Shown here piece after piece: positions 31,851-44,800 of a stretch of DNA of 64,000 nucleotides. The notes beneath the pieces are model-generated. The model was not told where the DNA came from. It searched no databases and worked only from the letters and a program-made list of their open reading frames with translations. The position numbers and the translations under genes were made by a program. Origin of the DNA: Astrocystis sublimbata. Its lineage: Eukaryota > Ascomycota > Sordariomycetes > Xylariales > Xylariaceae. The DNA is taken from positions 744,001-808,000 of the forward strand of contig JAJNNY010000013.1 of the NCBI GenBank assembly GCA_022453515.1. The letters are read 5' to 3'. Each line of letters begins with the position of its first letter. Within the stretch, counting starts at the first letter, position 1.

Positions 31851-32521
31851 ATGTCTAGTATCATACGCCCCGTTATCAGCTCTGCTGAGGGAAGCGACGA
31901 AGCAACAACTACCACGACCTTACCTAACACCATGTCTTTCATATTACGTCACATCATGTCCCTGGCAGCGAGTCTACCCATCGCCTTCCTTCCAAGCAAG
32001 CTGCCGATCTCCAAGGCGACTGCTCTTCTATGCGCCATGAGTACCTTTTACTCTTTGCCTATGACGCCAAGAACAGCTGGGGCTCGAGTCATTTGCACGC
32101 TCAGCCTTGTACTCAGTATTACATTATACTACATAAATGGAGGCATTCCCCAAAATCAGGAAGACGACGAAACAATTGGTAAGTCTCTCTCTCTCTCTCC
32201 CTTTTTCTCCAAGTTGTTCTGCTAGATTCTTATTAATTATCGACAGCTGTCCTTTTTATCCTTTACTTCAACAGGCAGCAAACATCCTACGAGAGGCTGC
32301 AGACGCCGGAATGTCCGAAGGAAATTTTCCATCTTTGGGTAGAAAATATTCTACTTTCACTAATAAATTACTTCTACGCAATCATCGTTACTGGTAACCC
32401 TCCTACATCGGGGCCTAAGCCCGGAGCACGCCTCTTCATCTTTCTTTGGCCTTGGGTAATTACGCCTGCCATAGTTTTTTACCAATCGTGGTGGAGACAG
32501 AGATACGACGCAAGCGGGTGA
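31851..32521 (+). CDS. Small multi-span membrane protein, unrecognised family (2 or more exons)
   Basis: Exon 1 31851-32178 ends in a canonical GTAAGT (followed by a CT repeat) and joins in phase to exon 2 at 32247 (after CGACAG), giving 200 residues to a TGA at 32519. The second exon is invisible as an ATG-started frame, but its translation is clearly protein-like. About five hydrophobic spans are visible: residues ~31-50, 53-70, 78-96, 140-158 and 171-190, the last containing FIFLWPWV and YQSWW. The N-terminal ~25 residues are Ser/Thr-rich. I do not recognise the family. Coding-like translation also occurs downstream in another frame (VFNHVTGDPATASIHNN near 32580-32632, then AEDLAAALVVELEAK near 32684-32730), so a further exon or a broken 3' end is possible. 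A second in-frame ATG upstream (31821) could be the start. Confidence 0.55.
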
Positions 32522-32899
32522 TGCTAGGTACTAAGTATTTAGTTGTACGACAGAAGCTGGAGATGGAGGAAGGAACGATGTTTTCAATCACGTCACTGGA
32601 GATCCTGCAACTGCTAGCATCCATAACAACTTGTAAGACAATTCAAGTCGTTGAACCAAATCAAGTTGTCGGCTATGGACGAGCCAGCAGAGGATTTAGC
32701 AGCAGCGCTAGTTGTAGAGCTAGAAGCAAAGACCGCCGCCGAGTCGGTTACCGAGCCTAGCAAAGAAGCCGGTAGTAGGGCCAGAACCGAGCCTGGCAAG
32801 GTGGTGTGAAAATAAGATCAGACTCTATCTCAATACCTGTCATATAGTATAAAAGATAAATAAAAGCAACATCTTATTCATAAGTAATGTTCCGTTTAA

Positions 32900-32921
32900 T
32901 TATATAATAACTATTATATAA
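32900..32921. repeat. Perfect 10-bp inverted repeat, 2-nt spacer, AT-only arms
   Basis: TTATATAATA at 32900-32909 and its reverse complement TATTATATAA at 32912-32921 are separated by AC. It sits in an AT-rich block downstream of the small membrane-protein gene; it may be a cruciform or RNA hairpin, or just low-complexity chance. Confidence 0.7.
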
Positions 32922-33939
32922 CGAAGAAACTATTTTAAAATGACTTGTCTATAATCAAGTAATAAACAGTAGTAATTCTAGAAAGAATTAACGATGCTTT
33001 ATTTCGAAGTTAATAGTGTTAGAGGCACTCAAGACCGTCTTATCTATTTTTCGCTCCACTTCGCCTGGGTAGTTGTGTATTCGAGGTGTTGAAGGTCGAG
33101 TCGAACCGAGTGGCTAGGTAGTTGAGTTGTTGGGTTTTTGAGATGTTAAAACCGCGCAATTCGAGTTAAAGTTGAGTGAGACCGAGTTAGTACCTGTAGG
33201 AGATGGAGCATTTAGCTAAGGAAAGAAAAGGATCATGTAGGTATGGACCTGTGACGTACCTTGGAGTTGTGTTGGGGAGAGTTTGCCCAGGCGGTTCAGG
33301 GGGCCGACGGTAGGGCACAGACCAGGGCACCGTAGGTACCTCGGGTACCTGTCTTGCCCTGTGAGCTAAAAAATGCGCACAGTACTGGGGTCGGAGCTAA
33401 GCCTTCTAAGGGGAGTCGCCCTGTTATGCAGGCACGCAGGTTTGGACCAGTCACAGTGGCCATTCCGATTCAACAACTGACCTTGGAGCTTTCAGCTTCC
33501 TCGTTTTCGACTTTTGCTTTTCGAGACTACTTTTTAGCAGCGGTCTAACAACTTAGCAACACGCCCAATGCCTGCATCTCCTGCATCTCGCACGTAAACT
33601 TGGCAGTTACCGCATCAACAAAAACAACAACCACAACAACTCCCGCCGACCGAGGCCGCACATACGCACCTAGGTACCCAAGTACTACACCAGCCCTATT
33701 CGTCCATTGGGCTGGCTGATCAAACCTCACGCCTCACGGCACATTTACACACTCACTGCTCAGTGCCTCTTGCAGCCATATTTCAACAAATTCGGTATCC
33801 ATACATACCTAACCATACCATAGCAGTACCAGGCTGCCCGGCTCCGCCTTCAGCTTTGTATGCGCTTCCCGTCCCCGCCTGCGATGCGCCTGCTTCCCGC
33901 AATTCCCTAAGCAAAACCCAAGAGTTTATCTGCCGACAC

Positions 33940-33967
33940 CGCTGTCGCTGTCGCTGTCGCTGCCGCT
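33940..33967 (+). repeat. Hexanucleotide (CGCTGT)n repeat in the leader of the gelsolin-type gene
   Basis: Three perfect CGCTGT units are followed by a CGCTGC variant, ending 13 bp before the start codon at 33980. Variation in unit number would alter the 5' leader only. Confidence 0.75.
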
Positions 33968-33979
33968 ACCCTCGTCCCG

Positions 33980-36900
33980 ATGTCTGAGGACGTATCCCGC
34001 TTTCTGTCCCAGGTTAAGGAGCTGGGGGAACGCCGAGTCGAGGAGGATGAAGCACGGTCGAGAGAGCTAGAGGAGAAGATCCTGCGAGACCGCGAGGAGC
34101 GGCAAGCCCGGCGCCGAGGTAAGAACACCTCTCCTTATTCTCTTCGTCTGTAGTACAGACGCCACGCTGCACCTCGACGACGCCGCTCTCGCTCTATACG
34201 ATGAGCCGCGTCAGTCTTTGCTTGTTGGCATGCTTAGACTGGCGATATTGGCTCTCGGCCTGTCGTGCACCTAAAAGCACCATACCCGCCGTCTCGATGC
34301 GCTAGATGGGGTTTGTGCCTGCATGCTAGTCATGCTATTATGTACAACACCTCGTGCGCCCTGTTTTGATTGCTTGTGCTTCTGGTGATACCATCGGCGT
34401 TATGTTACCCTGGTGATTTCCGCGCCTCGATTGCTGACAATTGACTTTGTTTCAGAGCGCGCCAGGTCCATATCACCCCAGAAATCGTCTCCCGCGAACA
34501 CCCCACCGCCCCCCCAATTCAACGACGGCAATCGTCCCGAACGTCTCGGCTCGCTCGCCTCCCCTGTTCTCTACCCACCCTCGAGCTCCCAATCGCAGTC
34601 GGCGCCTGCTGCTGGGGAGGACAACATGACGGACGTTGCCCGCATATCGACTTCCCCAGCCAAGGAGAACGAGTCGCCCCTCGAATCCGAGATCAAACCG
34701 AGTCACCCACCATCTCCTACAAGAAACGGGTCGACTGTCCGCGGTCTTTCGTGGCAGAGACGGCCCAACTCACAGGCCTCGGAGCGGTCAAGAAGTCGCC
34801 CACTCTCCGTCTTTGCAGCCGAGAATGCGACACGCTCTTCCAACCATACCCCCGAACCAGACACAGCTGCCGAACACACACCCTCAAGAGAGCAGATCGC
34901 TTCTGCTTTGTCTTCCAAGGACCCTTCCTGGTTCCGACAGACCGCCGACAGAGGCGCTGATTCCGCCGCTTATAGGAAAACCCAGGTGGAGGATGCGCAA
35001 ACTGTAGATATGCCTTCCCTTCGAACTCAGCTCCCTGGCATGTCGCGCAGCACGTCAGGTGAATCCTTCCGGAACGGCGACAACTCTACGCTGGAGTCGG
35101 TGGCACCCCGAGGCACCGTTACTTCACCCACCAACCTATCCAGCGCTCAGAGACTTGATCCACCTTCCAACAACAATCGAGCAGATATCGACGCAGCCAA
35201 GGACACACTGGGTCCCTTGTCCCCTGCCCTTGGTCGAACGTCCCCCACGAGGACGGACAGGCCTGTATCACCCACGAAAGGCATGGGAGGATTTGTCCAA
35301 AGTGCTATGATGAAGCGCTCTGAAAGTGTGAATAAAAGGTGGAATGTGTCATCACCAACGGGCTTGCAGCGTGGAGATTCTATCGTCTCAAACCGTAGTA
35401 GCTACCATCCTTCGGGCTCGACAAGCATCACCCCCAAGGTACGGCCCACAAGCGTGCTCGGGTTTGCACCCGCCGACCAGTCAAGGTCTAGCTCGGGAGA
35501 GAGCAAAGCGGAGGACCGGTCTGCATCCAGAACCGAGGCCGCGCTCAAACTTGAGACTGCCGTTTCTCCAGATCCCGAGAGCCAGGATACTGGAAAGGTC
35601 ACACCTCCAGTTAGCCCCTCGAAAACCATGGACCCTCGTAGATGGAGTCCTACAAAAGCGAGCTGGCTCGACTCGGCGCTGAACAAGCCCGAATCCCCTA
35701 AGCCTAAACCCTCTCAACCACCACCCAAACAACCTGCGTGGATGGTGGAGATCCAAAAGGCGAAGGCACAGAAGTCCAGCAATCCTGGGACGGAACCCAC
35801 TAAATCCCCAGCTGTGTCGCACCGCCATCAAGTCAGTATTGGTGGGCTTATGAGGTCCGGACCGCCTGGCATAAATACGACTCCTGTGGGACGAGCTGGT
35901 CTCCATAGCCCGTCCCCCTCTGTCAGCAGTATCAAAGCTCCTGTGGCGAGTGTGCAATCTAGCGAGCCACAACCACCCGCGGCAACAAGCCCAGTCAAGT
36001 CTCACTCCGAGCCTGTTGGCGAAATCAAAACGGCATTGCCTGCTGCTAGTAAAGTCAAACCTGAAACACCTCCGAAGAAAGATTTTCGAGCATCTTTAAA
36101 ACCAAAGCCCAGGGCGCCAGAACCAACTGCGTCTACCGGTTCAGGGGAGCCAGAATTCAAGAACGTATTCGGACACCTTCGGAGGGCAACAACGCAGAAT
36201 TACAAGGCTCCCGATGTACTGAAGGATAACATCACTAGGAGCAAGGCGGCGTTGAACATTACTGGTGGGCCTCAAAAGACAGAGCGTGTAGATGAGTTCA
36301 AGGACGCCATTCTCGCCAAAAAGTCTCAGTTTCAAGCAGCTCAATCGGAAGGTCGCAGCGTAGCGAGAAAGAACAGCGTGGTAACGGACCAGCCAGTTCC
36401 CGAAGGTCTTCTTAAACGGGCCGAGCTTGGTCGTTCTGGCACCGTTAAGCGAAGCCCGGCAACTGCCGACGTGCCAGAGACGGACGTGCGGACGCCGATA
36501 GCAACACCTCAACGGAACTCTGTAGCAGGGGGACTTGCGGGGAGATTGGACCGCTTCAGTACGTTGGAGAAGCGTGCCTCTATCATCAGCCCATCAAGCT
36601 CGAAACCAGAAGGGCAAGGCACACCAACGGAACCGTCAGCCGTAAGAAAGCTTCCTTCTTTTTCCAGGCCAACCAGTGGCTCAACCGACTCAGACCAAAC
36701 TCTGAACACGAATGGCCCAGCACGTGTTCCAGGCAAAATTGGCGGAAGTGCTCTGGCGAACCGATTCAATCCTGCCCTTGCAGGTTTGCTCGCTCGAGGG
36801 CCTCCTTCTGCTGCTCCTGCCCCTGGAAGCAACTCCGTTGAAGCAGCGTCAAAGAGCTCCAAATCTGAGGTCAACGACAATGAAGCCGGATCAGGTCCCA

Positions 36901-39071
36901 AATTGACACACATGACTAAGAGTCGCGCACGCGGCCCCAAGAGAAAAGCACCGACGAAATCTTCTGCACCACCTACTGCTTCGGGTGATTCGAAACCCGA
37001 ATCGCCCAAACGGCCCCGAGTGGATGACACAACGGCCCAACCGGAGACGACAACTCCTTCGTCTCGTAGTAACTCTTTCGATCCGTTCAATAAGGGATCT
37101 GCAACATACATCTCGCCACACCCAAAGCCACTCAATTTAACGAGGGGTCCTAAACTCTCCAACGATTCGACGACCGCGTCGTCTGGTGCTGCTGTAGATC
37201 GTTCGAAGCCCGGCAGTGGTATTCACGAACAAGTCGCGGCCTTTACAGCCCAAGAGCAACAGCCCATAACAGGAAAAATCTCGGACGAGCCACAACAAAT
37301 ATCACCCAGTACTCCATCTCCTAGCAAACTCAACTTGAACCGTTTCTCGCAGTTTGTACCTGCTGCATCTACTAAGGGCAAGGAAAGCGAGCCCGAGCAA
37401 TCGCGGTCACCCGAAATCCTTCCCAAATCAAGGGGTTTCCTTGATAGACCATCGACACAAGACATACAGCAGAAACCTCAGACTCGTTCACCGTCGTTGA
37501 ACAAGCCAAAGGTACCATTGCCTACAGCGTCACCTCAGACTCCGAAGCAACAATCCCCAAAGATTGAAGCTAATGTCACCCTCGCTGATCCCGAGAACAA
37601 GGAGGCTTCTCCTGCAGGACCCAGACCGTTGCCAAAGCCCCCAGTTCTAAGATCAAGTCTATCTTCCGAATCCTCGCCACGGCCCTTGCCGCAAGAGCCA
37701 GAACGAGCCTCTCGGTCCTTGCCAACCCCAGCGCCCAAATCGCCTGCTGCTGCTGCCGCCGCCTCGCCTTTGCGGTCCCCTACCAGTCAGCCCCCTGATA
37801 CATCTGTGATGCTTCGAGAGTTCTTCGGGACAGACCGCCCTCGCAGGGACTATCATGTTGATGCTGCTCAATTGTTGATGCAACGACCATACTCGAATGC
37901 GCCAAAGATTAAGACATCAAGCGCCCAATTGTTTCAATTCTCGGCCGACGGCAAGAAGCAGCCTGTTCCCGCGCATCATGAGCGCACGCTATTTGAACAT
38001 GAAATGTACATCTGCACCCATGCTTACACCACCGAAGCCGGCTGGAAAAAGATGGATGTGTACTTCTGGACCGGGGACGAAGTACCAAAAGCGGCTATCG
38101 AAGATGCAAGTATCTTTGCAATCCGAGAGGCACGGTTCTTCGGTGGCGCTCTAGTCAAGATTCAACAAGGTCGAGAGACCCCGGAATTCATGCAGGCTCT
38201 AGGTGGTATTGTGGTCACCCAACGCGGCTCACGGAATAAGTACGACTCACTCGCTCCACACATGCTTTGCGGGCGCCGACACCACGGCCATGTCGTATTC
38301 GATGAGGTCGACTTCACGTCATCAGCAATGTGCTCCGGGTTCCCCTACCTCATCACTCAGGCTGGGAAATGCTACTTGTGGAAAGGCAAGGGCAGCAGCG
38401 TGAACGAAGTGAGTTGTGCACGTCTAATAGGAATGGACTATGCGCTCACGGGCGAATTGGAAGAGGTTGAGGAGGGCAGTGAGCCCGCTGGCTTCTGGGA
38501 CCTCTTTGGCGGTGCTAGCAGGTTTGGCTCTGCGGACCACTGGCGCCTGAAGCCGAACTATGACAAATACAGCAGCCGACTATTCCTGTCGGAAGCTGCC
38601 TCTAAGCAACAGGTAAGCATTCTTCCATTTCCAGGATTCCCCAATTCTTTCTCTTTAGTTATTGCCTCATCGCTAACGTATCTGTTACTATAGATCGCAG
38701 AGCTCTCCGTATTCTCCCAGTCCAACCTCTCGCCGGCCAGCATCTACGTCATCGACGCTTTCTTCGAGCTGTACATCGTCGTAGGATCGCGCGCACAAGC
38801 GCAGTACGCTAGCTTCCATAACGCGCTCGATTTCGCGCAGGAATACGCCATCTTGGCCGCCAGCGTGGAGGACAGGCCGTTCGTGCCGGTGTCGACGGTC
38901 GTGCTGGAGGGTATTCCGCGAGACATGAAGAGTGTTTTCCGGAAGTGGCACGATGAGTTGAGTCCTACGGTCATGAATGCCAATAAAGCGGGCGCGGGCG
39001 CCGGACTCAAGAGGGGGCGAAGCCTGAAGGTCGTTTCGCTGGGGCAGGCGCTGCAGGCTTTGAGTGATTGA
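33980..39071 (+). CDS. DUF4045-gelsolin-repeat protein, 1557 residues (3 exons)
   Basis: Exons 33980-34118, 34456-38612 and 38694-39071 join in phase. Residues 1-46 (exon 1) form a charged helix with Glu/Arg pattern, typical of the start of fungal DUF4045 proteins. A very long low-complexity region rich in Ser, Pro, Lys and Thr with many SP sites follows (about 47-1130). The C-terminal ~420 residues are folded and gelsolin/villin-like: MYICTHAYTTEAGWKK, VDVYFWTG-type WTGDEV, a GGAL..QG.E.PEF segment, FDEVDF, YLWKGKGSS, then IYVIDAFFELYIVVGS in the last exon. Gelsolin repeats bind actin and Ca2+; a role in actin organisation at the cell cortex is inferred. The start ATG lies right after a CGCTGT repeat. 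Intron 1 (337 bp) is long for this genome. Confidence 0.9.
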
Positions 39072-40586
39072 GTTTCTATATAAAATTCGGTGTTGTATGC
39101 GGGCAGGCGGGCATCTGGTGGGTGGGTAGGCAGGCGGTGTTTCAAGGTTGTGTGTGGGCATTTTGGGAGTTTTGTTTGACTGTTTGATTGTCTGAATCAT
39201 GTTGTAACGCAAAAAGAAGCTGGAACAACAACAGCAACGACATTGCATCATCACATCATTGGCGGCGTATATAATGATAATCAGTTCTAGTAGCTCAGCT
39301 GGCTAGATACTTAGTTTGCTTGCTTGCTTGATGATCGGCGTTGACTTCTCTGTTACTGTCGGATGTGCTGTGTTTCGTGCCTATACTTTTGCCTACATCT
39401 ACGACGTCTAAGGGCTATGCTATAGCATGCTGTTCGGGCATATGTTCGGAAATCTATTGATTGGTAGATTTGACTGGTCTGAGATGAAATAGCGAGTGGA
39501 ATGGATCGGAATCGAGTATTCTGTACTGCACTGACCGAGTAGATCGAGTAGATTAGGTAATGGGATAGTAAATGGAAACAAGGAGGGTTTTGATCCTTGA
39601 CCCTCCCTTCTGTTGAATCTATATTGTTGTACTCATACTACACGATCATGATCTTGCTTGATCACGATGTTGGTCTATGTATGTTGGTGATGATGTCTGT
39701 CTGTCTATCTAATGCACCGACCTCATGCGTCCCTCATCGCTGTCTCGCCTACTCCGACACTCTATGGCTCTGGCGCATTGACGAATCCAACGTCTGGGCT
39801 GAAGACACGTAATGAAAGTGAAAATCACACCTACATACTTGAATATCGGAATACTTACATCGTGATCGAGAAGTCTGTGAGTCGCATTCATCCATCCATC
39901 ATTGCGTGCAGGATGAATCCGGTACTAGTTCTTGTCGGTTGGAACAAGTGAGTGGGTGGGTAGGGGTAGAATGTGACCTACAAGAAGTAGTTACTGACTG
40001 ATTGCTACGTGCGTGCTACGACACGATAATTATACAGTAGGTGGGTGTAGCGAGTCACAGCCTAGACATAACAAACAAGCACAGCAAAAATGAACAGCTT
40101 TTCCCATGGGGTGTGCTATAGTTTCTTTCTTCTGGTCATGATGAGGATATTCCGACATTACGAGTACCTACCTTAGGTCCTAGCTAGCTTGAAGTACCTA
40201 CTACGTAGACAGCAACTTGGATGAGCGAGTGACATGACCGTCTATCTGTCTGTCAGTCGGTCCAGCGAACAAGGATATCAATTCCTATATCATACCATGT
40301 ATCTAAGGTGTGCTTATGGATTGCGACTAAAATTTTACACGTCGCGTTTTCGGCAGGCACAAAACAACAAGATAGCGAACAAGGTTTTCGACTTTTACTT
40401 TTCTCTCATTTTCCTTTTTTAATCTCAGACTATGGTAAAAAAGAATTTCAACTGAAGAAGTACCAATCACCTCATATTAATGTTCCCTCGCTCATTCCTG
40501 GCATCATCTAAATAGACAACATGGCAATGAGTGACATGAGTCAGTCATAGTGGGCTTAAACTTAACTCGACTCGATCTGCCTTGAC
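39072..40586. other. Convergent intergenic region
   Basis: It lies between the gelsolin-type gene (+) and the Tyr/Thr-rich wall-protein gene (-), both ending here. A TAGCTCAGCTGGCTAG at about 39291 resembles a tRNA A-box but has no B-box partner. No gene is supported. Confidence 0.45.
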
Positions 40587-41855
40587 TCAAAACAACGCAA
40601 AAATACCCGCAACCCCATAAAGAAGCGCCACCACAGGCGTAGCCCTCGGCGCAAACGCAGCCGGGACGGTAGTGGTGCCCGTGGGGTCGCCCGTCGGAGG
40701 AGAGTCAGTGTAGGAATAGCTGCTCGCGGGCGGCACGGGGTACGTGAAAGTTGACGGCCCGCCGCCATCAGAGTAGCTGACAACTTCAGTACTGCTGTGC
40801 GTGACCCAGACGGTGGAGTCCGTGGTCTCCGTCTCGCTCTCCGTCTCCGTCGCCTGCGAAGTGACCGTCACGCCCACCTCGCTGGTGTAGATGACGGGAA
40901 CAGTCTCTACAACTGTATACATGGTCGTCACGTAGTTGGTGAGAGTGTCCGTGTCGGTGATGTACACGGTGCTGCCCTCAGAGATGGTCTCGTATGTTGT
41001 TTCGGGACAGGTCACGGTCTCGAAGACGGAGGTCGAGACGTACTGCGTCACGGTGTAGGAGGTGTACGCCGTGGCGGTGACGGGCACCTCGGCGACGATG
41101 GTGGAGGTCGATGTCCAGGTCACGACGACGGTCTCGCCTCCGATTGTCTGCGTCTCTGTGACTGGGCATAGAGACGTCTGTGTGGTGTAGACTACTTCTC
41201 CTGTGCTCTCGACGACGGGAGGCAAGGTCTCGGTGGCGTAGATGGTCGTGTCGACGTATGTGACCTCGACGCTGGTGATTGTGTATACTGAGGTGTAGAC
41301 TGTACCGCCAACAGTCGTTGTTTCCTGCAAACGTTGGGTTAGGGATTGTTTTCAGTCCACTGGGGTACCGTAGCTTGAAACTTCAGTTTTCTTCGCTTGT
41401 TGAGGATTTCTTCTTGGTCATTCAGAACAAACGTCAAACACTCTGATAGATACGTACAGTGATAGGACATGTCGTGGTGTAAGTGACTTCGATCTGGGTG
41501 GTGGTACCGATGGTGGTATCTGGCAGGGTAATGGTAACGTCGCCTCCGCACGAACCACCCGGGCACTCTGTCACTACCGCCGTCGATGTAGTCCAAGTCG
41601 TGTCGACATAAGTTCTAAAAATCACACGTTAGGCTTCTAGGAATTATATATGCGTGCGTATATGACTTACGAGCCTCCACTCGTCACAGTCGTGTAAGCT
41701 GGGCAAGTAGTGACCGTGGTATAGGTCGTCGCATAATCTGTTGAGGTGACATCAGGAGGAGTGTAACTCCAAGGTGGAGAGTTGGGATCCCAACCATCAT
41801 CTCCTCCAGCTAGGGCCGACGTAGCCAGTGCCAGAAGGAAGATGGAAGCTTTCAT
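40587..41855 (-). CDS. Secreted Tyr/Thr/Val-rich cell-wall protein with GPI-type tail (3 exons)
   Basis: Minus-strand exons 41855-41671, 41614-41458 and 41324-40587 join in phase to 359 residues. A signal peptide is formed by MKASIFLLALATSALAG. The mature part is almost entirely Thr/Val/Tyr/Ser with imperfect repeats around TYVDTT, TVYTSVYT and VTYTTTCP, and evenly spaced single cysteines. The C-terminus is a proline-rich segment followed by a hydrophobic GPI-type tail (ALLYGVAGIFALF). Such proteins are heavily O-glycosylated and sit in the fungal wall or plasma membrane; function here is unknown. The start at 41855 was chosen over an ATG 18 nt upstream because it begins the signal peptide directly. 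The GPI assignment is by eye. Confidence 0.83.
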
Positions 41856-44800
41856 GGCTGCGAGTTTCCACATCGACGACCACTATGAGGGATAAGAGTA
41901 GCGAGAGGATATCAAGCGAACTTAACGAAAGAGCCACTTGATGATTTCAATAGTCATTGAAGGAATACCTCGCCAGGGTGGGAGAGATAGAGGAATAGGA
42001 GTAATGGGAGACAGTCAACCGGGTCTGGGGACAATCATACCGGCTTTTATCTTCGGCGATGTTTATCGTTCCACGAGTTAACGATATAAAATGGACACGG
42101 TGACATCAGTCGGGCAAGCAACAGCCAGACTCTCGTACACATCATGTTGATTAACACAGCATAATGGGTGGTAACAACCCAGCCTCCCAAGCACCCTACA
42201 ACATGAAGACGTAACTGCGGGGGATGAACGAATGTGTTACGAGCCTAGGGCAAACCCAGGTCCGTTGGTAAACATTTAGTGATACATGGAGGAAAAGAAG
42301 CCAATGAATAGAGAACGTTAGATGCTTGTGTCTCAGCAGGCTACATCTCCTAGTTCACGATGAATGCCATCGCATGTGGTAGGCTCGCAGCGGCAATGCT
42401 GTAGCTCATCCGAAGTCACTGATGAGGCTCGCGAAAGAAGTAGTCGACCTCCAGCTGATGTCAAGCCCTGTAGGCCAAGACCGTCCAATCTGGATGGTAG
42501 GTTACGTCTCGGGAGGCATAATATGCACGCGAAAAAGCAGCTTCAGGGGTTGCCCCATGTTGCGTGACCAAGGCCGGCAGGATGATGTCAAGTATATAAC
42601 TGAGGTGCATTCGGCCTTGCTGTTTTCGCTGTGCATGTCTAGCCTTCTGGATGTCAATATCAGACCACCTCGACTGAGGGTTGTGCTCGGTTCCCTGGCA
42701 ACCAGAATCTGAGGTGTCGCCTGATCGACGAATTACAATTCGAGGAGATGTTGTGTGACTAGTGACGAGGGTGCAAGGGCAAGATCACGGCTGGGAGGCA
42801 CTCCGCCACGAGACTTTCGTGCCGAAGGCTCAGCTTTTGTCATATAGGCTTGCGGGATCTCCATGGCGATACACCAGTCCGTGTGAGTCGTGTTGTTTTT
42901 AATTCACCCCAATTCATTCGTCCTTAAGTTGGTATACTGTGTTGCACGGAAGTTTGAGTGTTTGGGTTGAGATAGAGATGAGCTGCGAATAAGGTAGACG
43001 GCATATACCGTACAGCTCTTTTGGCCGTATACACCGATGCATATAGCCATGTGCCTGGCCGTTGGGATGTTGGCGGTCGGCACCCGATGGGTCAGGCAGC
43101 CGGAACCGGCCCCATCTCCAGAATGCCAGCAGGTGTTGATCCGTGTTACCCCGTAGCTGGGAAGCAAAACTGGGTTTGGGACCTTCACTTGACGGGTTCG
43201 TCGCTGAACACCGCCACTTTGCTTTTCGCCGTCATGATATCTCATCAATTCTCATCAGCCCCGCCGGTTGCATACGAGCGCAAGTGAGACAAGCAGGAGT
43301 GTATCTCCCTTGCTCAACTCGAGAGCGCAATTGCACGCTGCTTCTTGTTCTAGGCCCAGCCTACAAGACATTTATCCCATCAGTTTGGTATTACAACCGA
43401 AAGGACAAATGGCGCTCGCTGTCTGTAATCAATTTGGCCGGAGATATGAGGTTTGCTTGTCAAACCCGATGCGTAAGACATTTTTATGAGCTATCGTGCA
43501 GACATAGTCGAGACATAAAACTCCCGGTCGCTTGCTTCTCAAAATCAACCCGAGGACCACACCCAGTCACTGGAAGAGAGAATGCCGGCTAAGGTTCTGT
43601 CTGGACGTGCCAGCGGGTTAGAAGCATTCTAAGCACATCTGAGTTTGGACAATGATAGTTTCCGCGTTGTGTCGTGTGTAGATAGATGAGATGGTGACAA
43701 ATACCAGGTAGGACACTCATCTGCCAGCCCTGATGTGATGTTGGTAGCCGGGCACCCGGGGCTGCAGCCACAGTTAATATACAGATACATTGGGCTCTCT
43801 GATGACCAATTAGAGGGCGACCCAAGCGGCAGCTGGCAAGACGTCGGCGCTTCTCTAATACGAGATGCAAAGCACTTGACAAGATTCCGTCATTGTTACC
43901 TAGGTAGATGTGGTGGTGATTGATGATATTGATCTGCCTCAGATGAGTTGCGAAGGTGATGGAGAAGGTGACCTGGGAATAGCCGTAAGGGATCCTCCTT
44001 CCATACGCGATGACTTGTGGCTTCCTAACTTGATCTCAAACCTACCGTAGGTACTACCTACCTAGGTAGTCAAGCCTCATCTGAATAGAGACCATGGACT
44101 TATAAAACTGCCAATCAACTCATTTCACGATGAGATCTTTTGCGTCGAGATGTTGTGATAATACATCGCTTTCCATCCATCGTAGCTTGTCAACAAAAAT
44201 AACGATATCGATGTATATGATTGAGAGATTCATGAGCCTGTTCAGACGATGCTACAGTAGTTATTGTTGCTCACAAGTAGAGCCAGAGCCGCGGTGGACT
44301 TTGTGGAGGTGACTGGCATCAATGGATTCGAATCATCACATGTAATTCTCCATTCGCTGCCCCTCAATGTGGAAAGTTGCAAAGAACAATCGCAGGATTG
44401 ATGACCTGTGCAGGAATTGACCTATAGAAGTACCTCCCTTAATAGGCCCTCCCCTCCATTCCAGGTTACTTCTCCTGTTAATCTTTTGCAAGAGTAAATC
44501 TTTCGCAATAGTATACTCACAGCCTTCTTCAACATGCCAGTTGGTGTAAATGTGTACAAGTGCACTCGGTAGGCGAAGTTTTAAGTTTCGCCCGAGTCAA
44601 AATTCCTGACTCCGTTGGAGACAGCCTCGACTACCAAAGTACCTAGGCAAGTCAAGCCATACTGGGCACACAAGGTCCATTTGACGCAATCCCCAGATCA
44701 AAAGCTCCCTGTGCTGAGCATGGCTTCGACTCTAAAAATCCTGGACTTATATAATACCTAGAACCTACTAGGTATCTACCTTACTTACCTCATAGGTTAA

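Larger units (their letters stand above)
32522..33979. other. Intergenic with AT-rich relic-like DNA
   Basis: It holds possible 3' exons of the preceding gene (to about 32810), an AT-rich block at about 32820-33010 with a perfect inverted repeat, then a region rich in GAGTTG/GTTGAG-type words (33060-33190) and the probable leader of the gelsolin-type gene. No intact gene is seen. Confidence 0.45.

Noticed and set aside
39289..39350. TAGCTCAGCTGGCTAG resembling a tRNA A-box
   Set aside because: No GWTCRANNC-type B-box follows at the right distance and no cloverleaf could be drawn.
43143..43592. 149-residue plus frame in the gene-poor 42-45 kb stretch
   Set aside because: No domain or plausible exons; overlaps a similar-sized minus frame, as expected by chance.
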